From Aquanectria penicillioides (lineage: Eukaryota; Ascomycota; Sordariomycetes; Hypocreales; Nectriaceae): DNA of 64,000 bases. The DNA is taken from contig PYIU01000003.1 of assembly GCA_003415625.1 (NCBI GenBank), positions 3,410,001 to 3,474,000 of the forward strand, read 5' to 3'. The translations under genes and the position numbers were made by a program. Shown piece by piece: positions 42,295 to 53,595 of this stretch (positions are counted from its first letter, which is position 1; each line of letters starts with the position of its first letter). The notes beneath the pieces were generated by a model. That model was not told the origin of the DNA and did no database searches. It saw nothing but the letters and a program-made list of their open reading frames with translations.

Positions 42295-43379
42295 CTAAAA
42301 CCCTTCTCCCAGCATGATGGTTCGGCCACCACCATACCACAGCGCGCCATTTCGAGCATCAAGCCCTCTCTCTTGACCAACGGCCCATTCGCCAATGAAT
42401 TCAGCGTCTGGAATATCCCAAACCTCCTTCTCCAGCCACTCGTTGATGTTGTCAATGGCCTGGATCCACTTTTCCCTCTTCTCTGGAGTGTCATGATCTC
42501 CCTGGTTGAGATATCGGCCAAGCGTGATGTGAGCACTGGGGACTTGATACCTCGATCCAATTTCAATCCCAGCATCTTGGACCTGGTCAAAGACATCGCG
42601 GCGCACATGGTGGTAGGTGTATAAGTCACCCTCAGTGATGCCCTCCTTGATGGTGGGACCGACCGGCTCTGGTGAAAGGCGGGGTTCGCCCGCAGCAGGC
42701 AAGAATGAAACTGCGAAAGCCGACAAGTCATACGAAATCATAGGCTTTACGAGTCGTGATCTATGGGAAAATAGATGGTTGACGGTCTTGGGGATCGCCG
42801 GTCGCCACGCTTCGACCAGCGCGGCAATCTCCTCAGGAGTCTTGGAAAATGCCACCTCAAGCGTCGTCATATGCATTCGATGAGTGGGCATGAGCCAGAT
42901 GTCTACCAACTCATCAGGGTTTTGAATCAAAACAAGGTGAATTCTACTCACCAGGAGAAGCTTGCTTCAGCATGTCCTGGAGCTTGGCCGCAAGCTGGAT
43001 GATGTGGTCCGGCGGTCTGGCCCAAACGACAAGACAGTTGCGCTCATCTCGGAAGCCAGGCTCGACGGTAGGGACCTCCAGCCTCAGGAGATACTGATCA
43101 ATGATCAATTCTTTGAAATCAGCGGCGAGGAACTTTTCCTTTTGCTGGGCATTGCGCTTTGTCCTGTGGGCAGAATAGAGAGCTTGGATCTGTGCCTAAT
43201 CATTTCCCTTCAAATTAGTTGACCTGATATGCGGATGGCATTCCGGGATTGCATCGTACAGGATTGTTATCACAGGCGTTGAGCAATGCCCCGTATGGGT
43301 TCTCTCCCGGCTTGAGGACAATACCGGAGAGGTCCTCAAGCTTATTCCGAGCGTCGGTGAGAGGGAGTTGGCCAACCAT
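42295..43379 (-). CDS. 2H phosphoesterase-superfamily protein
   Basis: Three exons, 43379-43260, 43195-42952 and 42902-42295, with introns of 64 and 49 nt; 323 residues. The two catalytic H-x-T-type motifs are visible as HMTTLEVAF (about 135) and HITLGRYL (about 250). They sit in the two-lobed arrangement of the RNA ligase/cyclic-nucleotide phosphodiesterase fold. The opening (PYGALLNACDNNP, AQIQALYSAHRTKRNAQQK) matches a fungal-specific group I have seen annotated only as hypothetical. Substrates could be cyclic phosphates or RNA ends; that is inference. The N-terminal intron has donor GTACGA and a CTAAT branch. Confidence 0.82.
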
Positions 43380-43877
43380 GATTGCGGCTCAAGTCGTTAT
43401 CGGCTCGCAAGATCAATTCACAGGTGAGGGATTATTTTTTTAGCCCTTCGCCGACAGCCTTTATACGGTGAAGTGAGCCAGGCTATTCATGTAAATAACC
43501 ACTTGAGGTGAAATCTCCGAGGTCTATTTGACGCGTCAGTCAACCAGATTGTGAAGACTACACTTTCCCTAGTCAAGGAAATATGGGATGACTAATCTGG
43601 CGGGTTGGCCAAATGTGTCCCGTATTCATTTCAGCTGAGCTATTCTTGTCTGCTCGTATTGTAAAGGGCGCAGACTGGAAAACCTGAAACATTGGTGGGC
43701 GATTTAAGATTGCTTCATCGCCAAGCATCCTGAGCGGAATTCTTCCTAGTGAACCTATTTTAGTTGCTGGTCAATTAGAGCCGCAACGTTGCACTAGTTC
43801 ATGCCATCAAAAGGTGAGGAGGATAGTAAGATGGTCCAATTTCGGCTTCAATTCAGTCTTGATTCATAACTTCTCGT
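43380..43877. other. intergenic DNA between two minus-strand genes
   Basis: Promoter of the 2H phosphoesterase gene and 3' flank of ureidoglycolate lyase. Nothing else is seen. Confidence 0.4.
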
Positions 43878-44618
43878 TCATAACTTCTCGAGTCTTTCCT
43901 TGATGGAGGGGACTCTCACTTTGATATTTGGCCCTTCGGAACCACTAGACTCAAACGTGGCCAACTGACAATCCTCCACCGCCACTCCGCTTGAGAATTG
44001 AATGACCAAAAAGTCCAGCGACGTCCTAGCCTCGCCCAATGTCACCATTGGGGCATGCCAAGTTCCAGCTCCGTATGTCACAGCCTGCTTGCTCGTAGCA
44101 ACGAAGGCTCTCAGACCCCGAAGGTCAGGTAGTCCCCTGCCGGGCAGGCCGTCGCCGCTGGGGACGGGAAGACCTTCGTCTGACGGCCCGGGTGGCAAGC
44201 TTGGTGCCACTATCACCAAGTATTTTGAGGCCGTGGAGGCAAGCGGGGAGAAGGTCTGAGATGTGAATGGGTGTCGTTCCATAATGCTGACAGTGAACTC
44301 GCCGAGGGCAGGCTCGCCAACGGAGGGGAGCTGCCGAGTCTCACTGACGAATTGACTCATGATAAGCTGGCCATCGCCGCTTGGGGCTTGGGCGTAGAGG
44401 TTTCGAGGTTTGCTGACATGGCGATATTGAATTGCAGTACCTTGGTTCGCAGATATGCCATTGTAAGGCAGAGGACCGCCTTGGGCCGCGTATGTGGTGG
44501 GGTGGAGGTCGGGGAGCGGGTTTGTGACGACGTCGCCAAATGCCGCAAAGGCTTCCTGGGTCAAACGCTCAGCTGGGACTTGGACACTCAGGTCGCCGAC
44601 TTGAACTTTGACTGTCAT
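43878..44618 (-). CDS. DAL3: ureidoglycolate lyase (allantoin catabolism)
   Basis: Single exon, 246 residues from ATG 44618. The in-frame extension to 44651 starts with TTG and is not used here. The protein has the family's beta-barrel sequence pattern, including RLTQEAFAAFGDVV, SIMERHPFTSQTFSPL, then YLVIVAP and TYGAGTWHAPMVTLG. A Pro/Gly-rich insert near 155-175 is unusual. The enzyme splits ureidoglycolate into glyoxylate and urea, the last allantoin-pathway step before urease. The gene is divergent from an MFS transporter 1.5 kb away; co-regulation is possible but unproven. Confidence 0.93.
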   Translation of the reverse strand: MTVKVQVGDLSVQVPAERLTQEAFAAFGDVVTNPLPDLHPTTYAAQGGPLPYNGISANQGTAIQYRHVSKPRNLYAQAPSGDGQLIMSQFVSETRQLPSVGEPALGEFTVSIMERHPFTSQTFSPLASTASKYLVIVAPSLPPGPSDEGLPVPSGDGLPGRGLPDLRGLRAFVATSKQAVTYGAGTWHAPMVTLGEARTSLDFLVIQFSSGVAVEDCQLATFESSGSEGPNIKVRVPSIKERLEKL

Positions 44619-46094
44619 CTTAAAATGTCGCACCTGGTATTGGGTGAGCAAATTGCAGAAGTTGGCCGGATCAATTACAAAACTATCTAATTAGGTTTCC
44701 TATCTCGGTACCGTGAAAATTTAACAGTATGGCATGTATTTGTACTGTGTCGGAAAGCGGAGATGACCGTTCAACTTCACCTCCAATGCAAAGCTAAAGC
44801 TTGGATACTGGCTAGTTCGGGCCTTGGGAATTCTTGCGTTTAGATGACCTAGTTTAGGTATATAGTTGGCTTCTTCAGCGAGACGATGATGTCTTCTTGT
44901 CTTCAATTCTGATACATGTACCAAACGAGGATTCCAGACATGTGACCGTGCTCGGTTCCCCTATATAGCAAGATGCTTGTCTTTGTCCAACCCTGATTGG
45001 CTCCGATGTTGCCAAGAGTATATCGTAACACCTTTTACATATTTTAGTAGCATAGATGGGACTTATAACCCAAGGAAACAATGCTAAGTTAGAGAATAAA
45101 ACCAGAACCAAGGTCCTCATGAGACCATCTTGAGGGATGACCTACCCTGTAGTCCCAACTGGGCCCTCGACCAAGTCTGGGTCTTGCCCCCGATCCAAGC
45201 ATTTAAAGCATCTAAATGAAACCTAAACGACTGAGGTGAGATTGAGTATGATTTGGAAGTAATCATATCTGCAGCACTGGGTGGCTAAAACAATGTCTGG
45301 AGGCTGGCATGGCCATGAATTAAAGTGGGTACCTTTGGAGAAAACCGCCGACAACGAGGCCACAAAAGCATGAGCTCGGAATTGTGCCGCTGCCTTCAAC
45401 TCAACTCGTCATTGCCAGAACAGCCTAAAGAGAGTACCTCAGTACTACTCGGATATAACCCCGAGGAACTTATTTATCCTGACTGACAGAGTTGAGAGCT
45501 GCACTTTGACAACGATCCTCAGACCTGTGCCGATACCCAGCCAATCCTACCCGAGGCGTTGGCAACGCTGGGAAACACCAGTGAAACACAGCTTCTACTG
45601 GCTCTTGTGGCAGGGTGAGGACTCCGCTATCGCACCGGCGTTGGCTGCTACTCGAATCGGAGCTCAAATCGTCCCCACCAGCGGCTCCACCATCCGCGAT
45701 CTGCGGAGTCTGTCCGGAAGCAAGAAGCCGGATACAGGCGCCCCAAACATTCATTGCTTCTCGCCGGCGGGGGAGCAGCCGGGGATGTCTGGCTTATCTC
45801 CTTCCCTTTGGCTTGTTCCCGAACGACCATTTTTGCGTCTTCAAAATCTCTGTTTACCACAATAGGTATTCGTTGCTTGGCTTAATACTCCGCTCTTCAG
45901 TGAATTACTGTCATCCTCGAGAATCAAGTCGAGAAACCGAGCATTGTAGACGAAAATCATCCTCATCACCATTTTTTCCTTTTTTCTTCTTCTTTTTTTT
46001 TCTTTTTTACCTACTCACTCTGGTCAATTAAATTGAGAAATTGCGCCATCGACTACGGTCACCATTTTTCTCCTCCTCTCGGTATGGATAAGGT
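44619..46094. other. 1.5-kb divergent region between ureidoglycolate lyase and MFS genes
   Basis: It holds both promoters and one small candidate gene (44875-45120). A poly-pyrimidine tract precedes the transporter (about 45960-46010). No other gene is supported. Confidence 0.4.
44875..45120 (-). CDS. possible small secreted Cys-containing protein
   Basis: An ATG-started 81-codon frame (stop at 44875) begins with a good signal-peptide-like stretch (MRTLVLVLFSNLALFPWVI, cut predicted after SPIYA). Five Cys follow in the remaining 57 residues, including CKRC. This resembles small secreted effector-like proteins, but a frame this short can arise by chance in intergenic DNA. I recognise no family and see no TATA box. 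Treat it as a candidate. Confidence 0.22.
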   Translation of the reverse strand: MRTLVLVLFSNLALFPWVISPIYATKICKRCYDILLATSEPIRVGQRQASCYIGEPSTVTCLESSFGTCIRIEDKKTSSSR

Positions 46095-47987
46095 ATGACA
46101 GGGCGGACCGCGAAAATGAATGCGAGATCTCGGAAAACGACGGAATCGCAGAATGAACTACGGTCTGAAGTTGATCATGATGGGGCTGGTCGAGTCTCAA
46201 CAGAGCCTGATGAGCCCTTGCCGTCAACCCCTCTTGTGAATGTAAAGGATGAAAAACAAGGGCCTGTGGCATGGAGGGACTTGCCACGCAAAGACCAGCT
46301 GGTTATCATCACTCTCGCCCGTATGAGCGAGCCGCTCGTTCAGTCGTCGTTGCAGGTATGATATCCATGGCCATTATCATCGGTTACACCATCTCCGCTG
46401 GCCATGGTCTCCAACTAATATCGCACAGGCATACATGTTCTATCAGTTGAAGTGGTTTGATGAATCTCTGCCAGACTCGACCATCTCTGCCCAAGCCGGT
46501 GTTCTCCATGCTAGCTTCACCGCGGCCCAGTTCGTCACGGCCATGCTCTGGGGTCGCGTCGCCGACTCCCCAAGATTTGGTCGCAAGGTGGTTCTCCTCA
46601 TCGGGCTGTGTGGAACTAGTGTGTCGTGCCTTGGCTTTGGCTTTTCCCGGACCTTCTGGCAGGCGCTCTTGTTCCGGACAATCGGTGGTATCACCAACGG
46701 GAATGTTGGTGTTATGAGGACTATGTTTGTTCTCCCAGTCCCCTGTAATCTTTCCTTGAAGCATTCATTAACTATTGGCGAATTAGGATCAACGAGATTA
46801 TCCGAGATAAGAGGTTTCAGTCCCGAGCCTTCCTCCTCCTGCCCATGACATTCAATGTCGGCGTCATTGTTGGTCCGATCTTGGGTGGCATCCTCTCCGA
46901 TCTAGCTGGGAGCTACCCAGACCACTTTGGGAAGATTGAGTTCCTCCTCAAGTTCCCCTATGCTTTACCTAACATCGTCAGCTCGGTATTCCTCGCCATC
47001 GCAGCCCTGTCCTTGTGGCTTGGCTTGGAGGAAACTCACGATGCGCTACGTGATGGGCAACCGGATTTAGGGTCAAGGCTCGGTCAGATGCTTGTATCCC
47101 TGATTAGGTCAAAGTTCTCTAAAAACGGCGGCATCGGTTACTCGGCCATTCCTAGTTCTGATGTTGAACTGGCGGGGAACGAGCCGACCGTGAAGCGTCC
47201 GACTAGACGTTATACACAGCAACTGCCGTTCCGACGCATATTTACCCGTAATGTCGTCATGACTCTATTTGCAAATTTCCTCATGGGAACTCATATCGGA
47301 ACCTTCAACTCATTGTGGTTTGTTTTCCTCTCCACCCCCGTCTGGGATCCAGCGACGTCTGAGCATCAACGACGCCTCCCATTCCTCTTTACCGGAGGAT
47401 TGGGGCTTCAGCCCCGATCTGTGGGTTTGGCAATGTCTATTTTGGGAGCTATCGGGATTGGCCTTCAGCTATTCTTATACCCATACGTGTCTGCGCGCCT
47501 GGGGACTCTCAAATCCTGGCGGTTCTCCATGATTTGCTTCCCCGTGGCCTACTTCATCGTTCCGTACCTCTCTGTCGTGCCCAGCAGCGATTCATCTCCG
47601 CCACCGGGCCCAAAGACTGGACCTGCAATTTGGCTCGCCATCATTGGGACGCTCTGTATCCAGGTCCTGGGACGCACCTTTGCCATTCCAAGCCAGACCA
47701 TTCTCGTCAACAATTGCACACCTCACCCTAGTGTGCTTGGGTCGATTCATGGAGTGGGACAGAGTGTGAACAGCGGAGCACGAACTCTGGGGCCAATGCT
47801 TGGAGGAGTCATTTATGGATTTGGGTTGAACAAAGGAATCGTGGGTCTTGTTTGGTGGATTCTGTGCGGTGTTGGCCTCTGCGCCATTTCGGCTAGTTGG
47901 TTTGTTAAAGAAGGAGATGGACATGAAATTTGGCTTGAAGGAGATGAAGAGGACTCTCCTTCGGATACTGCGAGACGCGAGCCTTGA
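46095..47987 (+). CDS. major facilitator superfamily transporter
   Basis: Exons are 46095-46355, 46429-46724 and 46787-47987, with introns of 73 and 62 nt; 585 residues. The charged cytosolic N-terminus (about 70 residues) precedes twelve predicted helices in two halves. Motif A of the drug-proton antiporter type is present as GRVADSPRFGRK, followed by GGITNGNVGVMRTM and the loop INEIIRDKRFQSRAFLLLP. The sequence group resembles fungal YCR023C/ZRT-like or TetA-type exporters rather than sugar permeases; the substrate is unknown. Intron 2 starts GTTTGT and splits the Met codon of VMRTM. Confidence 0.88.
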
Positions 47988-48619
47988 CGAGAGATACATC
48001 ACTTAGTGGTCGAAGATTCTTTACTAAACGACCTTCTCACGATGAATAATAAACGAAGAGCCTGCACTTTCTTTCCTTCGAAGTTTCTCTGCTCTGATAA
48101 TTATACCAGTGATTATTCTCCTTTTCACCAAGCAACGTGCTGGTGGCAGAGCCTATGAATTACATCCCTACAGTCAAAGCATCACATAACTCTTCACCCA
48201 ATTTTGGTGGTGCGCGAGTACGCGGTATGCGCCAACTGGGAGTTGTCGGATGAAAGTTTGAACTTATTGCAAGCTTTATTTTTGGGTCAAAACGTCTGCG
48301 AACCATATGTTGCGGGTTGTGGAGCCGCATTGTTGCAGGATCGTTACATTGCCAACTTTCCTCTTACATTTGTATTTACCACGGATCCTGATGCCACAAT
48401 TGTAAATAGAGTATACGATCATGGTTTATTGAAGGGATGCAGCGTCATTAATTTCTCATTCCATCGTTCTACTTGGTCATAACGCCCAACGAAAAGGTCA
48501 GCTTGACTTCTAATTACCCCTATTGTTACAGTCGCTGACACCATTTCCCATAATAAACCAATGCGCCGTAAAACAAACACCATTTCAACGCCAAGTTTTG
48601 TACATGGGGTAAACTAATT
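47988..48619. other. convergent intergenic spacer
   Basis: 3' flanks of the MFS and DOMON-b561 genes; AT-rich, with no supported gene. Confidence 0.5.
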
Positions 48620-50208
48620 TTAAGTAAACTCTCTCGGTCGTTGATGATGGCCCAAACCAAGATCCTCATCATGGGTTTTGCCTTGAGCTGGAGTCCACGG
48701 CGACCTAGAAGGCCCAGAAGCGGGCCCAGCTTGAGCCTGATATGGCGGCGGTTCGTAGCGCGGCGGAGGATCGAAAGGAATTCCCATCCCATCATGATGG
48801 GGAGGAGGCTGTTGTCGCCATGGATGCGCGGGATTGTAGCCCCCCGGGGCACCATCAGGCATCTGCTTTTTCCTCTTAAGATATTGACGACCAACTATCA
48901 AAATAAGGCCGCCAAAGCAGACAAAGATTACGAGAATGGCCAAGACCATGCCATATTTGCGATTTACTGCGAATGTAAAGCCTCTGTGAAGGAATAATTA
49001 GCATAGACCGAGTTGGATAGAGGAAACTATAGCGTACATGAAGCAATTGAGTGTGCCGAAGAAGAGAATAATGCGCCCGACCCAAAGATGGATCTTGCCA
49101 AACTTTGACGGAGTTTGTGTCTTCTTATATTGAGTGTGATGAAAGAAGCCCAGGGCGAATTGGCCGAGTAGGAGGCCAATGACGATGAAACCAATGATCT
49201 GGTGAGTTGAGTCGAAACCACGGGACTAGCATTCTTGTTAGGAAATGAGCGGATAAAACAACGATTAACAACACACCCGTTGATAGTAGAAGCTGTTGAC
49301 AATGCCCAGGGCAAAGCCTAACAGGGCACCAACCATGGCAACAGTCTGGTTTATGGCATGCCATTTCACTTGAGCGCCGGACCTGAGCATCACAACACCA
49401 AAGGGCATCAGAACGGCGATAAATACAACCATGCTGACGCCGTGCACCGCCGTCTTCCAGTTTCCATTTGTGTTCTTGGAGCTTATGAGCCCGGCGCCCT
49501 CTGTCTTGGAGCTGTCTGTTAGGGAGGTGGCCTTTGGAGAGCCCCGAGTTCGCTTAATGTCGATATTGAAGGCGCCGTATGCTTGGTGATACTTGAGCGG
49601 GGCGTCCAGTCTATCGCTGTGATATCCCTCCTTGGTGCCGTAGGCGAATATGGCTTTTTGGTCAGGGGAAGAGACATCGATGGTGCCGCCGGAAGAGTCC
49701 TTGGATGGCCAGCTACGACAGTGTCTGATGCATCGAGCATTAAATGTCATATACTTGGTGTCGACACCGGTGCCGGCGAGTATTTCGTATTCCAGGTCAG
49801 GGTAGTACGCGGGTTCATAGTGGCCGTAGGAGAGACGTGGGGAGAATGTGACGTTGTTGCCGAATTCGTTCTTGTAGATGATCAAGTAGAGGGCGCCAGC
49901 CATATCCTCGCTGCCGAGGCCAACGGCAGCCCATGAGATGTCGACGGGTGCGCGGATGCTGAAGTAAAGGTCGTTTTGGTTGTCATCGGCGACTGTTAGA
50001 GAGAATGCGACGTTGTTGTCGGGGGAAATGAATGTAGAAGGGCTGCCGGTAGAGTCGGCAGCCAGAACCAAGGGTATGAGAGCTGTAGAGATTGGGCATA
50101 GGATCAGCAACTAAAGCTTACTGGAACATGTGCGCATCAATTAAAATGCCATATAAACTAACCTGCTGCTGTAGCCAGGGCGAAACGCCCAAGGCTGTGA
50201 AGCAACAT
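48620..50208 (-). CDS. DOMON (CDH-type cytochrome) plus cytochrome b561 membrane protein
   Basis: Four exons, 50208-50163, 50082-49277, 49225-49038 and 48983-48620, with introns of 80, 51 and 54 nt; 467 residues. A signal peptide (MLLHSLGRFALATAA...VLAAD) is split by intron 1. The DOMON domain has the candidate heme ligands Met (GSEDMAGAL) and His (SYGHYEPAY). The b561 core has four helices carrying His in TAVHGVS, KWHAINQT, STHQIIGF and KIHLWVG, the usual two-heme set. The tail is Pro/Gly/His-rich and cytosolic. Such proteins are thought to pass electrons across the plasma membrane, for example for extracellular metal or redox chemistry; the substrate here is unknown. Confidence 0.92.
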
Positions 50209-51535
50209 GATGGCGATTTTTGCCAGAAGCGAATTCTGGAGTTGGGTGCTGGAACCGGAACTGGGTTTGGGAGTTGATCAACGTGGGGGCACCCTCGCAA
50301 TCCAGGAGATGGAGGAGGAGGAGGAGGAGGAGGAGGAGGGAGTGCGGGCGAGGGAGAGAGAGAGAGAGAGAGAGAGGGCGCGAGAAACGACAAAAAGATG
50401 CCAAGAACACCTTTTGAGGGCAGAGAATTGGATAATGGCGAAAAGAGCAGCGAGAGACAATAAATGATAGCACATGTCAATAAGGAGGCGCGCCGCTAAG
50501 GCACATGGCGCATGCGAGGGGAGGGCCGGTGGTGGTTAATTCTCACTTCTAATTTAATTTCGCCAGCTTCCCGGGGGGGGCTGCGGGTGCTGGTGCGGGC
50601 GTGGGTGTGAGGTGTGACAGAGAGGAGACCGAGGGCAGCAAGCAAGAAGAAGAAGCAATAAAACGAAATACGAGAGTTTGTTCCTTTTTAGCCTTCTTGC
50701 CCGCGGTTGCACCCGCACCCGCGCCCGCGCGCCTGCACCAGCGCGAGTTTGGGAAGCTTCAACGGCCCGCGTCTAAGGGGGGAAAGGGGGGTGCGGCAGG
50801 CGAGCAGACAGAAGACCAACGGCAGCATCGCAGCGCACAGGAACAAGGGAGGAGCAGGAGCTGTGCATCTCGAATCGTGAAGCGTGAAATCGTCGTCGAC
50901 TCGTCAATCGCGGGCGCACTGTTCCCTTCATGAACCCCCCGGAAACCCCCCGGAACCCCCAAACCAAACTCCGTCATGACATGCCATGTCAAAAAAGCTT
51001 GGCGGGAGCGGAGGCTCCATTGAAATAAAACAAACCAGCTCTAATAAGCACGCAGGCCAATCCGAGCGCTCAGGTACGGGGTGCTGACCCAAATCAGACC
51101 CCTGGAGCCCCCCTGGCGTTCCTGGCATTTCCTTGCATTTGGTGGGGGGGGCCAAACTGAAAGTCAGGAACTCTTTCAATAGATATTGGCTAAAGTCAAG
51201 TCACATTCGCATCCGACCGAAATCGAAATCCTATGCGGGAAAGATGATGATATCATACACTTCATCGTCATCGAAAACCAGGAGTAAAGAAAAAGAGACA
51301 AAATAGATACATGAAGAATGATGGAAAGTAAAAATAATAAATAAAGAGAAAAGGAAATTGAAAAAAAAAATCATGACATCGTAATTCATAAAGAAAAAAA
51401 AAATCAATCCATAAACCCCGTCCCCTCCTGAGAGTCCCTTTCTTTTCCAACCCACCCAACTCCCAATCCCAACCTAGGTTACATGTGTATGTTTTTTGCT
51501 TTAAAATTGATCGATTCATTGATTCGTTGATGCTC
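50209..51535. other. intergenic stretch with purine microsatellites
   Basis: Upstream DNA of the DOMON-b561 gene: plus strand (GAG)n near 50310-50340 and (GA)n near 50356-50376, that is, CT tracts in the sense orientation of that gene. Further right is a GC-rich part with repeated CCCCCCGGAA units (50935-50960). An AT-rich segment (51240-51420) follows, the 3' flank of the F-box gene. No gene is seen. Confidence 0.5.
50308..50378. repeat. (GAG)n and (GA)n microsatellites
   Basis: A GAG tract (about nine units) is followed within 20 bp by a GA tract (about ten units). Both lie 100-170 bp upstream of the b561 ATG. In the sense direction they form a pyrimidine-rich promoter or leader element. 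Confidence 0.9.
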
Positions 51536-53595
51536 TCACGACCGGCTGAACATCAGTGGCACCAGGACGCTTCGGCTCTCCAGCCCTCGGCAGTCCTCCA
51601 TCACCATATTAGGCCCAAAGGCCGTCCCCAAGTCCCTGCCGGCGAGGAGACGGCATGCGCCGGGTTCGAGCGGGCGAGTCTTCTTGTTGCAGAACTCGCG
51701 GCTCAGCTTGGTCAAAACAGCCGCCTTGGCCTTTTGCAGAGCGCTAATGCGCGCCGCGGCGTCTTCGGCCAATAGTCGGTGGGCCTCCTCCTGCTCCATG
51801 TTGCGTTGCACCGGGCTGATGCCCTCATCCGGTTCGTCAGCGACAGAAGCGGCGGGGTGGTTTTCTTGGTATTGGGATTATAGATTGTAGGCTGGAGAAG
51901 GATAGGCTGAGGGTCGGTGTTGAGAATGGGAGCAGTGGTGGTGGTGGCAGGGATGGGGACGGCCGTGGAAGTCGGGACGGGGGTTTCGGGACGGAGGAAT
52001 TCCTCCTCAAGAGAGGGCTTGAGATGCGGACGAGAGGGTTTGTGACGAGAAAAGGGAGAGTAGTGAGCCGTGGAGGGCTTCCGGAAGAGCGAGGGCTTCT
52101 CAGAGGCATTGTCATCCTCGTTGCGATGCTTTCTGCGGCGACGGCGGGGTCGCCTCTTCCTAAGTTTTGAGCTGAAGCTCTCGCCAAAGTCGTTTTCGCT
52201 AGGGGCGAGAGGAGGAACGAACAAGGGATTGTAGTCGTCATCGCCTGACAGGCTTCCGATGACTTCTCTGTCCTCGTCGCTGAACACGAACCCGCCGAGG
52301 TCCAGGTCCAGAAGCTCCCTGCTGGCGGCCTCGACGGCTGCGCTAGGGCTGGGGAGGTGCTCAGAGCTAGGACTCGTAACAAGGCTGCACTCGGACTCTG
52401 AGGTCGAGGTAAAGCTGCTGTTGCTGCTGCTGCTGCTGCTAGACCACATGGAATCGGCACTCAAGGGCGCAAGAGCGTCGCTCCAGCTGCCATGGTTGGC
52501 GAGAGCTACGTTGTCAAAGTCAAACTCTCGGACAGTTTCTCGATGAGAGTTGATGAGCCGGCTCAGCTGCGGCGCATTCATAGTAGAGTTGCGGACCTGA
52601 AGGTAGCGCAACTTGGGGAAGTGAATAGGTTCTCGGACGGGTCGAGTGGGAAGCGGAGACATGAGGGAGGTGACCTCGTGGAATAGCTTCTTGGAGGCTC
52701 GTGGAGGTGCAAACAAGGGATCTCCAGATAGGGAAATAGGGCAAGGGCCTTTGCGGCCGAGCCAAGTAAATGCAAACTTCTCAAGATTGGGAGCAAATGG
52801 GCGGATGTAGTCGTCAATGATCTTGAGGTGATCGAGCCCGGGAGAAGGGCCATAAAAATCCCAGGCATCAACAGAGATAGAAAGCTTGCGGATCTGCTTC
52901 CAGCGACGGCCGGCAGAGGGAACGGTGCCAAACCCGTGAACGTGGCGGAGATAGTTGAACGCGGCAGGGTGCAAGCTGGATAGGGAAAGCTTATGAAGCT
53001 TGGTCAAAGGAGCACGCTCCAGCGAGATGCGCAGGCTGATCAGCGCGTAGTCGACAATGTTGCGGCGGTAGCGCTCGCAAGGGTTCTGGCCAGGGCAGCG
53101 GATGGTCAAGTGGCGCATGTTGGGCAGGTTGCGCATGGCATTGATGAAGCTGGGGACGTTGGTGGCGGCATGGAAGAGAGGAGGGTACTGCTGGGTGAGG
53201 ATATCGCCGAGCTCAGTGTTGGCATACTTGGGGCGGCAAAGCACAGAGCCCATGCTGGTATGGGGCGTGTAGAGGAAAGTGATTTCATTGCCAGACAAAG
53301 GGTGGATTAGAGGCGGGAGGAAAGTAGCCTCGGAGTGAGGCAGGTAAAAGGTGAGATGCTCAATGTGATGGCCAATGCGGGCGAGGGCTGCAACTCGGGC
53401 TGGGCGGGTGAAGGTGGAGGCGGAGAAGGAGACATGGACGCGGGTAAAGAGGCGCTTTGTGATGAGATTACAGCAGGCGGAGGAGGTTTGGCGGATGTTG
53501 CAAATGTCTTCGGTAGAGAGGAGGGGAAAGAGGGTGTCCTTGATGTGGTCGCTCCTCAAGAGGGCGATGAAGAGCTGTTCCGTTGATGAAGCCAT
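51536..53595 (-). CDS. F-box-like / leucine-rich-repeat-type protein (frame broken once)
   Basis: Intronless; ATG 53595, about 686 residues across one frame break. The N-terminus (FIALLRSDHIKDTLFPLLS, then CCNLITKRLF) resembles an F-box. A region with LRR-like spacing follows (LPNMRHLTIRC, KLHKLSLSSL, FPKLRYLQVRNS). Then come a Ser-rich acidic part with an eight-Ser run, a basic patch (KLRKRRPRRRRRKH) and a Pro/Thr-rich linker. The C-terminus (EGISPVQRNMEQEEAHRLLAEDAA) lies in another frame. The break is at the GGGG run 51854-51857; one extra base joins KKTTP to AASVADEPDEG. It would act as an SCF adaptor if the F-box call is right; the target is unknown. Confidence 0.72.
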
